Positions 1 to 12,487 of a DNA stretch of 64,000 nt are shown here, piece by piece. Each line of letters begins with the position of its first letter. Positions within the stretch are counted from its first letter, which is position 1. The translations under genes were made by a program, and so were the position numbers. A model generated the notes under the pieces. The model searched no databases. It was not told where the DNA came from and saw only the letters and a program-made list of their open reading frames with translations. Origin of the DNA: Mycteria americana (taxonomy: Eukaryota; Chordata; Aves; Ciconiiformes; Ciconiidae); assembly GCF_035582795.1 (NCBI RefSeq), contig NC_134366.1, forward strand, positions 149,901,519-149,965,518. The letters run 5' to 3'.

Positions 1-576
1 AAACATGCTTGTCTATAGAAGACCAGCTCATAGTAGAACCAAACCACAGTGGTTGAACTACGTGATGTATTTTAGAGGCTAGTACGAGGCACTGGGCAGT
101 GAGAAGGCTTTTTCTTCTATTCCAAAAGAAATTCCTACCTCAGAGGGTCCTTGGGAAAATCTGAGCCTTTCCATGCATCACTCAAAATGAACTAACAGAA
201 CCCAAGTGAAAAAGCCAGGCAGCCTGTGAATCAGCCCTCCTGGGGGATACGTTTGATTGAAAATAAGGATCATACTCGCACCTGACTCTCACCAGAGCGT
301 CCCAGACATCAGTGGGGTAACACTGCATGCGCTGTGTAGGAACTGGCCCATAGGCTCCGAGCAGACTTTTTTTCCCTTAAGGCCAAGACCGCCCCTGGCA
401 CCGAGGGGTGCCCAGGCTGGGGAGGGGGCACACGGGGTAGCGGCTGGCTCTCCTCTCGTGTTTCCTGACCTCCTCCTCACACCTCCCCCTTACAGCCAGC
501 CTGCAGAGCCCGGCGTGCTCCAGGAGGGCAGGGGCAGCCCCTTCCCGCACTGCCGGCCGCTCCCGGGACAGCATCC
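1..576. other. Intergenic sequence at the left edge, no gene seen
   Basis: I see no exon with recognisable protein similarity and no repeat that I can name. Base composition turns GC-rich from about 380 onwards, leading into the polypyrimidine block. Reading frames that run through here are open only because the adjacent repeat lacks stop codons. Confidence 0.5.
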
Positions 577-895
577 ATCCTTCCTTCCTTCCTTCCTTCC
601 TTCCTTCCTTCCTTCCTTCCTTCCTTCCTTCCTCGTTTCCTTCCCTCCCTCCTTCCTTCCCACCCTCCTTCCTCTTCCTTCCTTCCTTCCTCGTTTCCTT
701 CCCTCCCTCCTTCCTTCCCACCCTCCCTCTTTCCTTCCTTCCTTCCTTCTTCGTTTCCTTCCTTCCTTCCTTCCTTCCTTCCTTCCTTCCTTCCTTCCTT
801 CCTTCCTTCCTTCCTTCCTTCCTTCCTTCCTTCCTTCCTCCTCCCTCCCTTCCTTCCCTCCTCCCTTCCCCCTTCCTCCCTCCCTTCCTCCCCCC
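577..895. repeat. Polypyrimidine (TTCC)n microsatellite block
   Basis: About 320 bases of almost pure pyrimidine on the plus strand. Two long pure TTCC runs (about 579-632 and 756-838) flank a middle part with a higher-order pattern. The interruption TCGTTTCC recurs at 633, 691 and 751, and the segment from 633 to about 668 is repeated at 691-726, so the larger unit is about 58-60 bp. Long open frames on both strands here (Leu-Pro-Ser-Phe repeats on plus, Lys-Glu-Gly-Arg repeats on minus) come from the repeat and are not genes. A mirror-symmetric pyrimidine tract of this length can form triplex (H-) DNA and tends to vary in length. Confidence 0.9.
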
Positions 896-1060
896 GCTCC
901 CGGGGCTGGCGGGGGTGTCACGGCCGGGCCGTGCCCGGGGCGACAGCGCCACCTGGCGGCCAGAGCGAGCCGCGCCGCTGCAGCCAGATCCGGCCCCGGG
1001 GCGGCGGGGGGACCCCCGAGCAGCCCCCGCCACCGCCCTGCGTGTGCTATCCCTGTTGTC
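880..1060. promoter_or_regulatory. Small isolated CpG-rich island
   Basis: About 180 bases with dense CpG and high GC directly follow the pyrimidine block. The island contains the CTCF-like site listed separately. No exon or start codon with recognisable product accompanies it, so a promoter role is unproven. An insulator or enhancer role is just as likely. Confidence 0.45.
944..962 (-). promoter_or_regulatory. Strong CTCF-like binding site
   Basis: The 19 bases read on the minus strand as TGGCCGCCAGGTGGCGCTG. By my recollection of the CTCF consensus (TGGCCACCAGGGGGCGCTA) 16 of 19 positions agree. The three differences are an A to G at position 6, a G to T at position 12 and the final base, all of which occur in known sites. 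The site sits in the CpG-rich island beside the pyrimidine block. Binding is inferred from the motif only. Confidence 0.6.
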
Positions 1061-1081
1061 AGTCCACTCGTGACATACAGG

Positions 1082-1098
1082 CACACACACACACACAC
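1082..1098. repeat. (CA)n microsatellite
   Basis: A short pure CA dinucleotide run lies just after the GC-rich island. It has no coding meaning. Confidence 0.85.
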
Positions 1099-1099
1099 G

Positions 1100-3831
1100 C
1101 CCGCCGTTCTGAGTGTCTCCTGAACGCCTCTGTGACAGTCACACAGGTCTTTTGGGGGACAGTTCACTTGATTTTGTTTATGCTTCCTGGGATGGGGCTG
1201 TATATGGGGCTGTACCGCTGAAGTGCCCTGACCACGAAAATCTCTGACCTCATTTCTGTGCTCCTTTGTTCTGTATGCTCACTTTTGTGCTCAAAGAAGC
1301 AGCCCGCAGACTGGTTTTTCCACACGATGCTTGCCTTGCGCACTGCAAGGATCAAACAGGGATGACAGCAGAGACATGAAGCAGGTACAGAGAGCATCCG
1401 AGGTGAGGAAACAAGACGGTAAAGGTTGAAACAGCAGGCATCCAACCTGGAAATCACACAAGCCATTGACAGCACAGGGGAATGAGGGGAATGATGAGAC
1501 AAGGGCTTTTCTCACAGTAATGAAGAGCAGAAATGCAGGGCTATGAAAAAATTGAAAGTTATTTTCCTACACTTAGCATAAGTCCTGAAATCATGAAAAG
1601 TTTGGGGAACAGCAGCTCAGTATATGCTGGTCCATGGGTGTTGTCAACCTGATGGGTGCAACAGCTTACCCGAGGGACTCCTGTGGCCTTTGCTGCAGGT
1701 GCTCTTGCAGAGAATACAAACTTTCTGAGGATTCATGCTTTTTTGCGTGTCCTCAAAGGACAACTAATAAACCCTGCAAGAACTCTGCCTGAGACTACAG
1801 GCTCACAGAGGTACGCTGCAAAATGATAAAGCCAGGGTGAGCTTCAGAAGTGATTCTGTAGAGTGTACAGACCTGAAACCCATGAGCACGTATTCTCACG
1901 AGGCTGTGCCAGAGCCAAAACCCTGCCCTGTGTGTCACTCACCAGTGTCAGAAACACCACTTGTGTTTCCAGGTTACTCTTTGTTGATGCTGTAAAGTGC
2001 TAAACTCTAAATTGTGGCAGATAGAGTCACGTTATATTCTGTTTTGTCACCCCTGCTAGGTAGCAATGACTTCCAGCAAACTGCCGAGAGGCTGACACCT
2101 CAAACAGGCACTGTGATGTCTAACAGGGCCTCTCCTGCCTGCAGGACCTATGAGATATATAGGCGTAGCATCGTAATGGTCTGTGAGGTGACACATATGG
2201 CTCTGCACCTCCACTCAGCGGCCAGGAGTCAGGTGCAGAAGTGAAGTTCCTCCGTGGCACCCGAGCCCTGCAGATCCCTGTTTTCCACTGCTTGGAAAGA
2301 TTTCCTCTTGACGTAGAATGGCCTTTTAAAGATTTTTTTTTTCCTAACATTCATGTACATTTTGTCCTTTCAACTTAGTGATAAATGCAGCAGCCTGCTT
2401 TCCATTTTCGTGATGTGTTTTGCCCATGAACTTAATCTTCTCATCAGATGTTCAGAGCTGCAGAGGCACTTGGAAAGCTCTCAGCTCACATGCGCTGCCC
2501 CAGACCACACCTTCTCCTTGAGGAATTCCCAGGCTTTCAACTTGAGACCGTGATCTCGGTAAACCCTTGTCTGTGATGTCTGGATATTTGTAATGCTTCT
2601 CATTGTTCAGGATTTAGCACCGTCCAAGTGCACGGGGCAGCTTGCCATTCACTGGCAGAAATGTGCCGGGCGGGCTTCCTCCAGCAAATCTTCCTCACCT
2701 CCCCACGCTCTCCTGTGCACACCGTCAGGCTGTCAAGGAGGGCTGGGGGCAGAAAATCATGGCCCCCTCAGCAGTCAATAGCAAACTATCTGCCGGCTTT
2801 TGCTGAGTCCACACCGTGCCTTCCATGCAGATGTCTCGCCCTGCTGCCCCCAGCAGTGCTTGGGCAGCGTCCCAGCTTGGCCCCCGACGAGGACTTTGGC
2901 TTCTCCCTGTTGTAAGCTGCATCCCTGCATGGCAGATGCTGCCGTGGCCAGGTGGAGAGCATGAACCTCGCTCGGTGCTGGTGTCCAGCTGCATCAGCCA
3001 CCGGCCACCTCTGTTAGATCCAAGGAGCTGCTCAGCTGTGGACCCTGAAGGAGTTTGTGGGTGGGAGCAGAAAGGCATCGCTCTTAAACATACTCGCTCT
3101 GGGCATGAGAAAGATCGCTTCTTCAAATTGTGCCTGGACTACTCGGTGCTTCATAAGCTTTGGCGCAAGAAAAGGGAAAGCCTGGGAGTTCCAGTGAAAG
3201 AAAAAAGCCCACGGTACATAAATAAGATTTAAGACTAATGGAGCTGTAAGAACAATAATTGCAGAACTACATGCTGGTAAATTTTTATCACACAATAATA
3301 CATATGGCACCAGCAAAGAGAGTCTCTGATTTCTTTGCTTAAGCATATAAAGTACCACACATTTATAAAAGCAACCATTCCTATTCTGTTATGCTGTTCG
3401 GAATGTGTTTGAAAAGCACATTAAAGCGTGGGGAAGTGTCCAAAAAAGTTGGATCAGTCTGGTTTATGACTGACAGGAAAGGCCAAGCAATTATCTGAAC
3501 TCCTGATGGGACAATTTTGTTCAGATGTATTTTGGGGTCAGGAGGCAAGGATTTCATCAGCGAGAGTTCTTCAGCTTATGAAACGTACAATGTGTCCAAA
3601 ACAAGGTCTGAAGTTGATTAGACATAAGTATTCAAAAGGAAATGATTTACATGACAGCCCTGGATGTATCGTCCTCTCAGTAAGATCTGACCCAGCAAGG
3701 CTGAGATAACTTACTTATGAAATAGGACTTGTGGACCCAGCTAAAAGATTCTTTTTTTCATTATAATGCTTTGCAGGGAATTAGTATATAAATCTTCATG
3801 AACCAGGTGAAAATATAGGAACAGTTCCTCA
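1100..3831. other. Intergenic sequence, nothing recognised
   Basis: Unique-looking sequence of mixed composition. Short open frames on both strands show no protein family signature, no matched splice sites and no codon pattern that I trust. Confidence 0.45.
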
Positions 3832-3880
3832 GCTGGTGTAAATCAGCATACCTCCACCCACTGCGCTGGTTTACATCAGC
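3832..3880. repeat. Palindromic remnant of an old interspersed repeat (tentative)
   Basis: Two 16-base arms, GCTGGTGTAAATCAGC (3832-3847) and GCTGGTTTACATCAGC (3865-3880), are inverted copies of each other with 14 of 16 matches around a 17-base loop. The left arm and the preceding CCTCA resemble a palindromic element that I remember as dispersed in reptile and bird genomes, with a GGTGTAAATCAGC arm and a TCAATGGAG-type centre. The assignment is from memory. The palindrome itself is seen directly. Confidence 0.4.
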
Positions 3881-6800
3881 GCAAAACCGGGGCTGTGGTT
3901 TCTAAATGGGCTGCAAGGTTTCGCTGCGTTTGGATGCTATTTGTCAGGTGCTTTGAAAGAGCCATTTTTAGGCATTTTTACTCCATTTCTAAGTAACTAC
4001 CATGGACAAATGACAGGTTCATGGATTTTAGTGGAGCTCCTAGAAAACAATGCCAGTGTAATTGCGCTCAGCATCCAGGTTGCCTGAGCTGGCTGGGCTG
4101 CCCGGGCAGTACCCGGGTCTTTCCCCCCAGTGCAGCACATGCCACACACATGCACAGCTTTGTCACAGCCACTGGGCCCACAAGGTCTGCTCAGGAACAG
4201 ATGGCAAAGCCAAAAGAGATGGCTCCCTTGTCACACGGGGCTTTGCCACGATGGGCACGCTGCGGACACCTGCAGTTTGCACGGCAGTGGGCAGCAGGAG
4301 GATGGGGTTTGTGTCCAGTGCTGCATTTCCCTCTTCTTTATCACCTGGAAGACATATAGTCTGAGTGCCGTCATAGGGAAAGATTGCATAAAAGGTATTT
4401 TAAAAAATCAGTTTTTCTGCATTTTCTCCTCGTCCTTCTTTTTCCTGTTACTTTTTTTTGGTAATGCAGTAGACAAAGCAGCCTATTTGCAAGTGTTTTA
4501 TCCTTGGTGTGTTTAAACATCGTTGTTTATTTCTATGCCTTTTGCATTTTTGTCTTCAAATTCTGGCATGCACGCAGAGTTCGCTGTGAAAGATGGAGAA
4601 TGGTTATTTTAAAATTTGAACAGGTTCACTTTTGCAAGCTTTCTTCTTACAGGTGAGATCCCTTTCTCACACCTTCTTAGAGGGCTTTGTAAAGGTCCCT
4701 CATGCTTTTAGGAAGACAGGCTTGATTCCTCTGGAAGATTTATTATGAGTCACACTTAATCAAGGAACCAAGAAAGATTCATTTTTCGTGCAACTTGTAC
4801 AGCATCATCACCTGAGAGACTCAGCACTAGTAAATCTTGCTGGCATACTGTGAAGGGTGATCCCAGATTTTCGGAGACTCCCCAAATGCAAACTGAAGGG
4901 ATACACTGCTTTATGTCTCCTTCCAAGCTAAAAAGAAATATGTTTGGGAAATAAGCCCTTTAGATGGTAATTTAATTTGGGGCAGATGTGCCCAACAGCT
5001 ATGACATCACCCTAAAGCAGGTCTTTTCTCGGTCTCCACCCCCCCAGCTTTACAGGAAAGATACGGAACGTAAAGGGATTTATCAGGTGTCTTATCATAA
5101 ATGTGCTTTATATCCTGAAGTACGTCTGTGAGCTGGTTCTCATAGGTAAAACCAGCTGTTAGCTCCGAAACAGGGCAAATAAACAGAAAAAAAAAAAGAC
5201 TGTGCACAGGAAAGAAAGAATTTCCAGCAATCGTGTATGTTGTGGGAGAGAGGAATAAAATCAAATATACATCTCATTTGTTTTTAAGCATGTGAGTTCT
5301 TTTGCTATCAGAACCACAGATGAATTTGCTTTCATCTGAAAGTGAATTCAGCTCTGGATTTAGCAGCAAGCAGTACTTCTCGCAGTGAACTTGGAGAGAC
5401 CGTCTTTGGCTGATAAATCGGGCTCCATTCGTTTAATCATCGGCAGCTCTGCCAAGGCGGCCAATGCAGATGTAAAGTAACGCTGCCTGTCGCGGTGGTT
5501 TTGGCTCTCTGAACACCCCTCCTCAAAACTTCCACCCACCACCAAATTCATTTAGCATCAATTAACAACTACCATCATGCCTGAGGGACGCGTGGGTGGC
5601 GGAAGTTAGGTGCCAGGGACCTGGGGAGTGCCCAACGAATGTAGGTACCTCCTGGGAGGAGACAACCCAGAGACAAAATCCCAGCCTAGGATCTAGGTGA
5701 ATTTTCGAGTCTGAAGTCCCAGTTTAGTTGAGTTCTAGGTGGCCTAGATCTTGCCCCTATTTCATACCAGGAGAAATATATTAGAAGGAAGAAACACAGG
5801 GCTTCAAGATGTAGCACACATAAAGGGATTTTGTAGCATCCCCCTTTTGTAGGTGTAGCATGCAAGGGATTTTGTCTTCATTTTCCATAGGTGTATCGGG
5901 AAGCGTAGTCTTTTCTCAGAGGTTTTTTTATGTTATGCTTTATTTTGGTGTGAAGGTCTTTAGGTTTTCACAGAGCAGTAAAGTCCAGCCTTTTGACAAA
6001 AATGCAGAGATCTCTTTCCATGGGGCAGCGTGTAAGGAGGAACATCTAAGACGTCCCATCACTTCAGCTGGGTGCTTGTGTCCCACCATGCTGAACGTGC
6101 TCCCATCACATGACAGAAAACCCCTGTGCTTTCGCCACCCAAACCCCACATGTTTTGTTGGGTAAGGGGGAAAAGTGCCTGCCCTGAGGAGAAAGGCTAC
6201 CGGGACAAAGAGTATTGCTCATCGCTGCGTGGCGCTTGCTGGGAGAACAAGATGGCCCATGCTGGTGCTAAGAGGGCCAGGGGAAGCTCTTCATGTCCAT
6301 AAAAGCGTAAATATCTGCTTAAATGAACAAAGAGAAGGGAAAAATGCTAAATGGAAAAAAAAAAAAAAAGCTAACTGCAGTACTTGCTCTTTTTGCTCTT
6401 TGAATATCTGCAGCCAGCAATGCTCAGAGCGAGTGCCAGGGATATGAAAAGGTTGATGAAGGGCAAGCGCCAGCAGTCTCAGCCTTTTCACACTTGTTGC
6501 TGCTGAATCATACATAACTCCACATAACTCCACACAGCCCTCTTTGGGGGTGTGCGAGTCTTTGCCAAGATAGTGAAATCTTCGGGCCAGCGTAGGCTTT
6601 TGGAGCGTGGAGAGCTGCGTTGTCCACGCTGAGGGAACTGGGGGGCAGGATTTATCCAGACATGACAGAAATACGTGTATTTGGGGGGAAAAAAAAAAAG
6701 AGATCAGGATAAAATTAATTTTTACTGCAGCCATTTAGGTCTTGGCTTTGTGAGAAATGTTTCAAGCCACTGCCTTTCCTTAGGTGGGTCAGCAGGCCAA

Positions 6801-8639
6801 ATCCAATGATAAATACAAAACTCTGAGATCATTATTCCCTTCTTGGATTTTAACTGATGAAAAGCTCCATTCTGTTTGGCTGGGCTGTGGTCCAAAGCCC
6901 AGTGACCACCCTGCTGCAGCAAAATGCTGAATTAGGGTATTCTTGAAAACCTAAAACATCACTTATGCTTTTCCTGATAGGAAGCAGAAAAAAGTCCACC
7001 GTGCCTCTATCTTTAATCGTTCATGCCCTCGCAATCATCTTCCTCTAGGCTTGATGAAAGCCTCTTGCAGTTGAAGGGTGTAGCAGTCGGGGTGCTCGGT
7101 GCCAGCGTAGATTTTTGTGCCAGGGTAGATTTTCGTGCCAGGATGTCACTCCTGGAAGGCAGGGGCAGGCTGGCTGCCGGCCTGGCAGCGCGTGGGCAAG
7201 GCTGCCCGAAGCCCGTGGTGGGCTGGGGTTGTGCCACTGGCTGAGCAGTGGCTAGGACACCCCTCTCTTGTGCTTTTTGAAGGTGTCCACCAAAATCTGG
7301 GTTGAGAGCATCGTCTTCGGTGGTGTTAGCAACACTGACTGGACCTAGTTTAACGTAATGTTTTGCTTCCACAGGTTTTAATCTGGGGCACGAGTTCAGT
7401 GCATTTTCTGAACAGTCTTAGACACTGGTTTCCAGTGGTCCTGTATGTTCAAGCTGGAATATTTTAACGTTAAACTCCACCTTACTTCTGATTTTAAGTG
7501 GGGATGAGCATTTCAGGACAAAAAGAAACCCAAGCCCCTTAAACCTATCCACCTCCACTGCAGTAGGTGAAACTTGCTTTCCACAAGAATTCCCAAGCAT
7601 ATTATGGCAAATTTCCCCAACCTTTCTGCAGCTGCGCTGGCAGGGGGCCAGCAGGCTAAAGGCAGTATCAAATTGAATGTAAAGGTGCAATATACATAGC
7701 CCAGAGCTACCAGCACAAAAGGCTCTGCCCCGGATCCCGCGGCTGCAGAGGCCGCCATGGCACCCAATGCACACCCGGCCCCGGGCAACCAAAACGTGTA
7801 TTAAAAATTATTTGCCTCTTGGCTTATGATGAATAACAAAGTCCTGTCGCTCCTGGAGCATCTTCTTCAAGCTTGTGCCCGAGGAGCACAGCCAGCCTTC
7901 CCCTGGGCTCTCCCAGAGGACGTTTCTTCTCCCTCGGGGGGGTCCTCCACCGAAGGAGGTTTCCACAAGCTTTCCCTCCCTGTGGCGTCGCCTTTCTTGG
8001 TCTGGGTAAAACAATGTCTCTCCATTTTCTGAACTCCCTGCAAGGGCTGCATGGAAATGTTAATCCTGTCTTGAATCAAGGAGAATGATTTTTACCTTGA
8101 AATGGCAACAGTACGACATCCCTCGGCCTTGCCAGGGCTGCGGGTGCTGCTGCTCTCACTGCTGGCTACCAGAGGTGTTGGGTTTTGGCTTGGAGGGGGC
8201 TATGGACGAACCCAGGTGCGGATGCAGGACAAGGGAAGGAGCCTCGGGACAGGCTGCTGCCTGCAAGGGATGCTGCCTTGCTCTCCTCCTTCCCTTCTTA
8301 GCTGTTTCCTTGGGTGCTTGGTAGTAGCATTACAGACTCCAGCATTTATCAGCAGTAAGAAACGCTGCATTTAACAATGCATTTTTTTTACAGCTTTAAA
8401 ATAACAATTGCCAAAAAATTCCCTGACCCCAACTGATGCCTTGCAACTGGTGGGGGAGGAGGAGTCCTCCTCACAGCCTGGCACGGCACGGCACGGCCAA
8501 GGCAAATCGGATTCAGAAGAACAAAGATATTTTCTCTCCTTTCACTACAGGCAGGGAGCAGCAATACGTACCTTGACTAGAGCGAGGCATTTGAGTGCGT
8601 CCTCTGTGATGTTCTTATAAGGCCAGCTAAGGAAATACA
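3881..8639. other. Intergenic sequence with minor local repeats only
   Basis: No gene recognised. An 18-base unit is repeated nearly perfectly at about 7105-7140 (GTAGATTTTYGTGCCAGG-like), and a 10-11 base CATAACTCCACA repeat occurs near 6510-6535. Short open frames on both strands look random. Confidence 0.45.
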
Positions 8640-9590
8640 GGCCAGATGAAATCATTAGTCAGTGGGTGCACAAGTGGTTGAAAAACATGCTGAACTTATC
8701 ACGGTTTGCCATCAAACTGAAAATTCGTTTTTAATGGGGTCACCCAGGGTCTGTCCAGGGCCTGTTTCTGTTTGATATTTTCATTAGTAACTTGGATAAT
8801 GGAATAAAGTATGCTTATAAAATTGGCCCATCACACTAAGCCAGGAGGATTGCGAGCATATTGGGGCCCAGGATTAAAATTCAAAATAGCGATGAAAAAT
8901 GGGAAAGGTTTTCCAGAATCAACAAATGGAACCAAAGAGAGACACGTGCAAAGTGCAAGGAGGTCAAAAGGACTTGTACTGAAACAGGGGGTGGCTGACC
9001 GGACGGCAGAAGAGACCTGGAAGCTACTGTGGGGTAAGCACAGACCGGGTGACCACAGTGACACCCATGAGTATAGCCATGGGGACGGGAAAGCCAAGGG
9101 CTGGGTGGTAACTTCATGGCACTGGGAACATCTCAGCTCGAGTGCTGCATCCAGCACTGGGCATCACCTTTTAAGAGAGATGTAAATGAAATAGAAAGCC
9201 CCGAGAGACCAACAAGGGTGTTCGGAGATTTATAAAACCTGACCTGTGAGGAGGGTGAAAGAACTTGGGGTTGTTTAGTCTAGCAAAGAGAAGATGGATG
9301 GGACCGGAGGGAGCAGGATAACCACCTTCAAAGATTACTGTAAACAGGATGAAAATCAGTCGCCTTGATGTCCACTGAGAGTGGGACAAGGAGTAATAGG
9401 TTTAACTGGAAGGAAGGGAGATTTAGATTAGATATTAGGACAAACTTCCCAACTATAATCAAAGATAAGCCTAGGAGCAGTCTGCCTTTGTGGGCTGGGG
9501 GAGCGCGGTTTTTAAGAACAGATCAGATGAACATCTGTCGGAGATGGTCTATTACAGCTCGTCTCACCTCAGCACCAGGGAATAAGCCAC
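8640..9590 (+). mobile_element. Old CR1 LINE relic, 3' part, non-functional
   Basis: About 950 bases follow the order of an ancient amniote CR1 element on the plus strand. First comes the end of the reverse-transcriptase region: 8737-8800 can be read with one frameshift as NGVTQG... then LFDIFISNLDNG, the usual CR1 context of LFNIFINDLDDG. Then come the stretches for a short non-coding-like spacer, the segment around 9230-9300 (AAACCTGACCTGTGAGGAGG, then TTTAGTCTAGCAAAGAGAAG) and the segment 9365-9450 (TCCACTGA... through TTAGATTAGATATTAGGACA). The protein frame is broken repeatedly and the 3' microsatellite tail is missing. It is a long-dead 5'-truncated copy with no coding potential. Confidence 0.85.
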
Positions 9591-12487
9591 ACAGCCCTAC
9601 CTTGCTGGGCTTGCTTTATCTTTCACTGCAGTAATTTGCTGGGGTTTTGCAGGAGCTGAGGGAGCTGTGTCGATAGCTCTTGGTCTGCTCCTCGGGAAGC
9701 AGAGCAGCTCCGGCAGGAGGAAAACCCAAACATCTACCTGGGACACGAGTAACATGAGCATGTGGTGGCTGGTACTTACACAGGCATTAGCCACAGCTGC
9801 ACGTCTTTGCTTACAGAGCAGGCAGAGCTTCATTTAACTTCAAGCTGTACTTGAGCTTCCTCGCTCAATGGGATCCTTCCTTAAAACATCTCCTAAGGCA
9901 CCTGAAGGAAGTTCTTCTCTCAAGCCCCATTCCTGATGTTTAAGCAGGTTTGGTACTTGGAGGCGGCTCTCACAGGAGCCATCTAACACCACAGTACTGA
10001 GGTTATAAATTGAGTCAATCTCCATGACACAGTTCCTAATTAAAGTGCTAAAAAGTAAAACATCAAAGCTGCAAATGGCAAAGACAACCACACTGCTTTG
10101 TACATCAAACCAATTGTACACGGTAACTCATTGTATTCCTATTTCCCTACCTTTTTTCAGTGTGATACAGCCTGTGATAAAATGTGCTTTAAAAAGCAGA
10201 TGGTTAAACAAGATGTGCAATCTGCTTACTATTATAGCTTCTGCCCTGAGCTGTGAATCAGTGCCTCTTCACTGCAACAGTCTTGGATTATTCGAGCATA
10301 TAGGTTTGTGTTCTAGGAAACAGTAAAAATTGTCTACTCAATGATAAATAATTGCTTCTTCTTTAGAAGCACTTGTTATCACCTCCTCATACTGAATATT
10401 TTTAGTACGAGCAAAGTATCTTCTTTTCAGCTCCCTTGAGACATCTGTTCTCCATATGGCGGACTTGCCTCTGCTTCCACAGCCTGTTTCTGGGAAGGAG
10501 ACTCCTGATATGACAAGTTGGAATTATATCCAGGTCTTCAACCACTTCACTAGTTCCTGACTCATGTAACTGAGCCTAACAAATTCTGCACAACTGTACA
10601 CGTTTTAATCCCCCTTGCCTACCTAATTTCTGTCGTATTGCTTCCACTGTCAGCAAGCTGCCCCTAAAACATCGACGCGAGGTTGTTGGCGGCAGAGAAC
10701 CACTTAGGACCCAGCACTGGTGCTGAGCCCACTTAGGGTACATCGACCCACCAAGCCGTCCTGCTCCTCTGCTCCTCAAAGGAAACCCGCTGGAAGGCAG
10801 CGTGGTCACCCCATCCTGGCTGTGACAGTGGGGCCGCTGGCACGGGAGCACAGCCCCTTTGAGCATCCATGCCAGCTCCTTAGCACTGCAACTCATGCAA
10901 GGAAAATGGGGCCATCCCACAGCTATGGGCCACACTGTTTGCTTTCTGTGGTTTCTAAACCTCATGCTGTGGAGTGAAGACTCCTTCTGCAATCACACAG
11001 AAAGGGGACGGCATTTTTTTTCCTTTGGTTTGGCAGCGAATGCCAGAGGATGGATCAAGAGCTAAAAAATAATCACTCAAGTTTGTGTGTTGTGCGTATA
11101 TCTATAGTTACCCTCTTATTCCCCGTTGTAGCCTGTGATGTATGTGTACTCTCTGACCTCGCACTATAAAACACATGCACTATTCAAATATATTTCCTCA
11201 TGCCTTACTATAGGAACTGTCAGTTTGAATTTTTCTAGAAGCTGTTACAGTACAAAGAGACTCAAAGCTCTGTCAAGTAATTCATTCCGCACAACAACAT
11301 GATATTGCAGGGAACAGCGGAGGAAAACCACACAGCTGATATTTTAAGGGCAAGACCTTCGTAGAGAATCAGTGGACAGCACTGAATATTGATACCTCTG
11401 ACTCTTAATGTTTGCATATTTTAATAACAGTCAAAGCACCCGTTCTCCTTCCGTGCCTACAGAAATTGGGGAAGTGCCATACCAACTGATCGGAAGAAAG
11501 CCGTGTGCGTGGGGAGGAGCAGCACCAACGCCCCGCTGAGCTGCAGAGAAGTGGGGAGCGCTCCGCACCAGCGGACCCCCCATCATGCTGACCCCCCAGC
11601 ACGCCGCTGGTCTTAGGTTGTACTGAATGAGCTGTGATTTCATCTTGAAAATCTAATGCTTTAAACTATCCACACGGTATTTTTTCCAAGATCTATAGCT
11701 AAAACTCCAAGGATATAATATGTGGCCATGAGAAATGCATCTAGCCATGCTATCTTTTCTACGGTACATATTAAATCTTTCTTAGTTAGAAATAAGAGAA
11801 GTCAATTGTTTTGGCAGCTGAGTGCTACATACAAAGTACCTGGAGAAAAGTACTCCAGATCCTACTGAAAATACTAGGGACAAAGTAAAAGAAGAGTAAC
11901 CCAGGTGAAAAATAAAACCTGAGAAAAAACCCCAATGTTTTTCTTAAATTTTTGGTTAGTGAGGAACTAACCTACCTGTCTTTTTATCCTTTAAGTAAGA
12001 TATATGGAACAAAGATTTTTTTTCTTGCAAATTAAAATAATATGTGGACTTGCTCTTTTGAGGTAGCTCAGAAATCTGTGTTTTATGGAGATGCAAATAA
12101 ACTTTGCATACGAAGCAGCAGACAGGGCACATTCAGCAAGCATGTTATCGCTTAGCGTCTGCATATAAGACAGTTTCTGCAGCTAAACAATATTAAACGT
12201 TTTAGTAATTCCTTGCATCATTAAGGACCTAAAGGGCAAAGACTTGTCAAACTGAGTATGCTGCTTTGTCTCAACTTTTCCTACATCGAAGGTTACAGCA
12301 GGACAGTTCAGTGGCATGTTCCCAAACACTGAGCCACTGCCAACATTTTCTTAATGGGATTAAATTGTGCCTTGTTACTGCACAAAGACATATTTTAAGT
12401 ATGCTTGGCCATTTATTTGATGTATGATTATCTTTGGCTGAATTATTATCCTGGATTTGTGAATAGTAAAGTCTTTATTTCATTACT
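9591..12487. other. Intergenic sequence, nothing recognised
   Basis: AT-rich, apparently unique sequence. A small imperfect hairpin lies at 10343-10380. No exon with protein similarity was seen on either strand. Confidence 0.45.
10343..10380. repeat. Short imperfect inverted repeat
   Basis: The arm beginning GATAAATAATTGCTTCT pairs with the arm AGAAGCACTTGTTATC across a five-base loop (TCTTT), with one mismatch and a few bulged bases. It could fold as a small hairpin in RNA or DNA. It is probably incidental. Confidence 0.4.

Noticed and set aside
257-1123. Open frames of 288, 239 and 225 codons on both strands across the pyrimidine block
   Set aside because: They consist of Ser/Phe/Leu/Pro or Lys/Glu/Gly/Arg repeats produced by (TTCC)n, which has no stop codons. 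There is no domain and no splice context.
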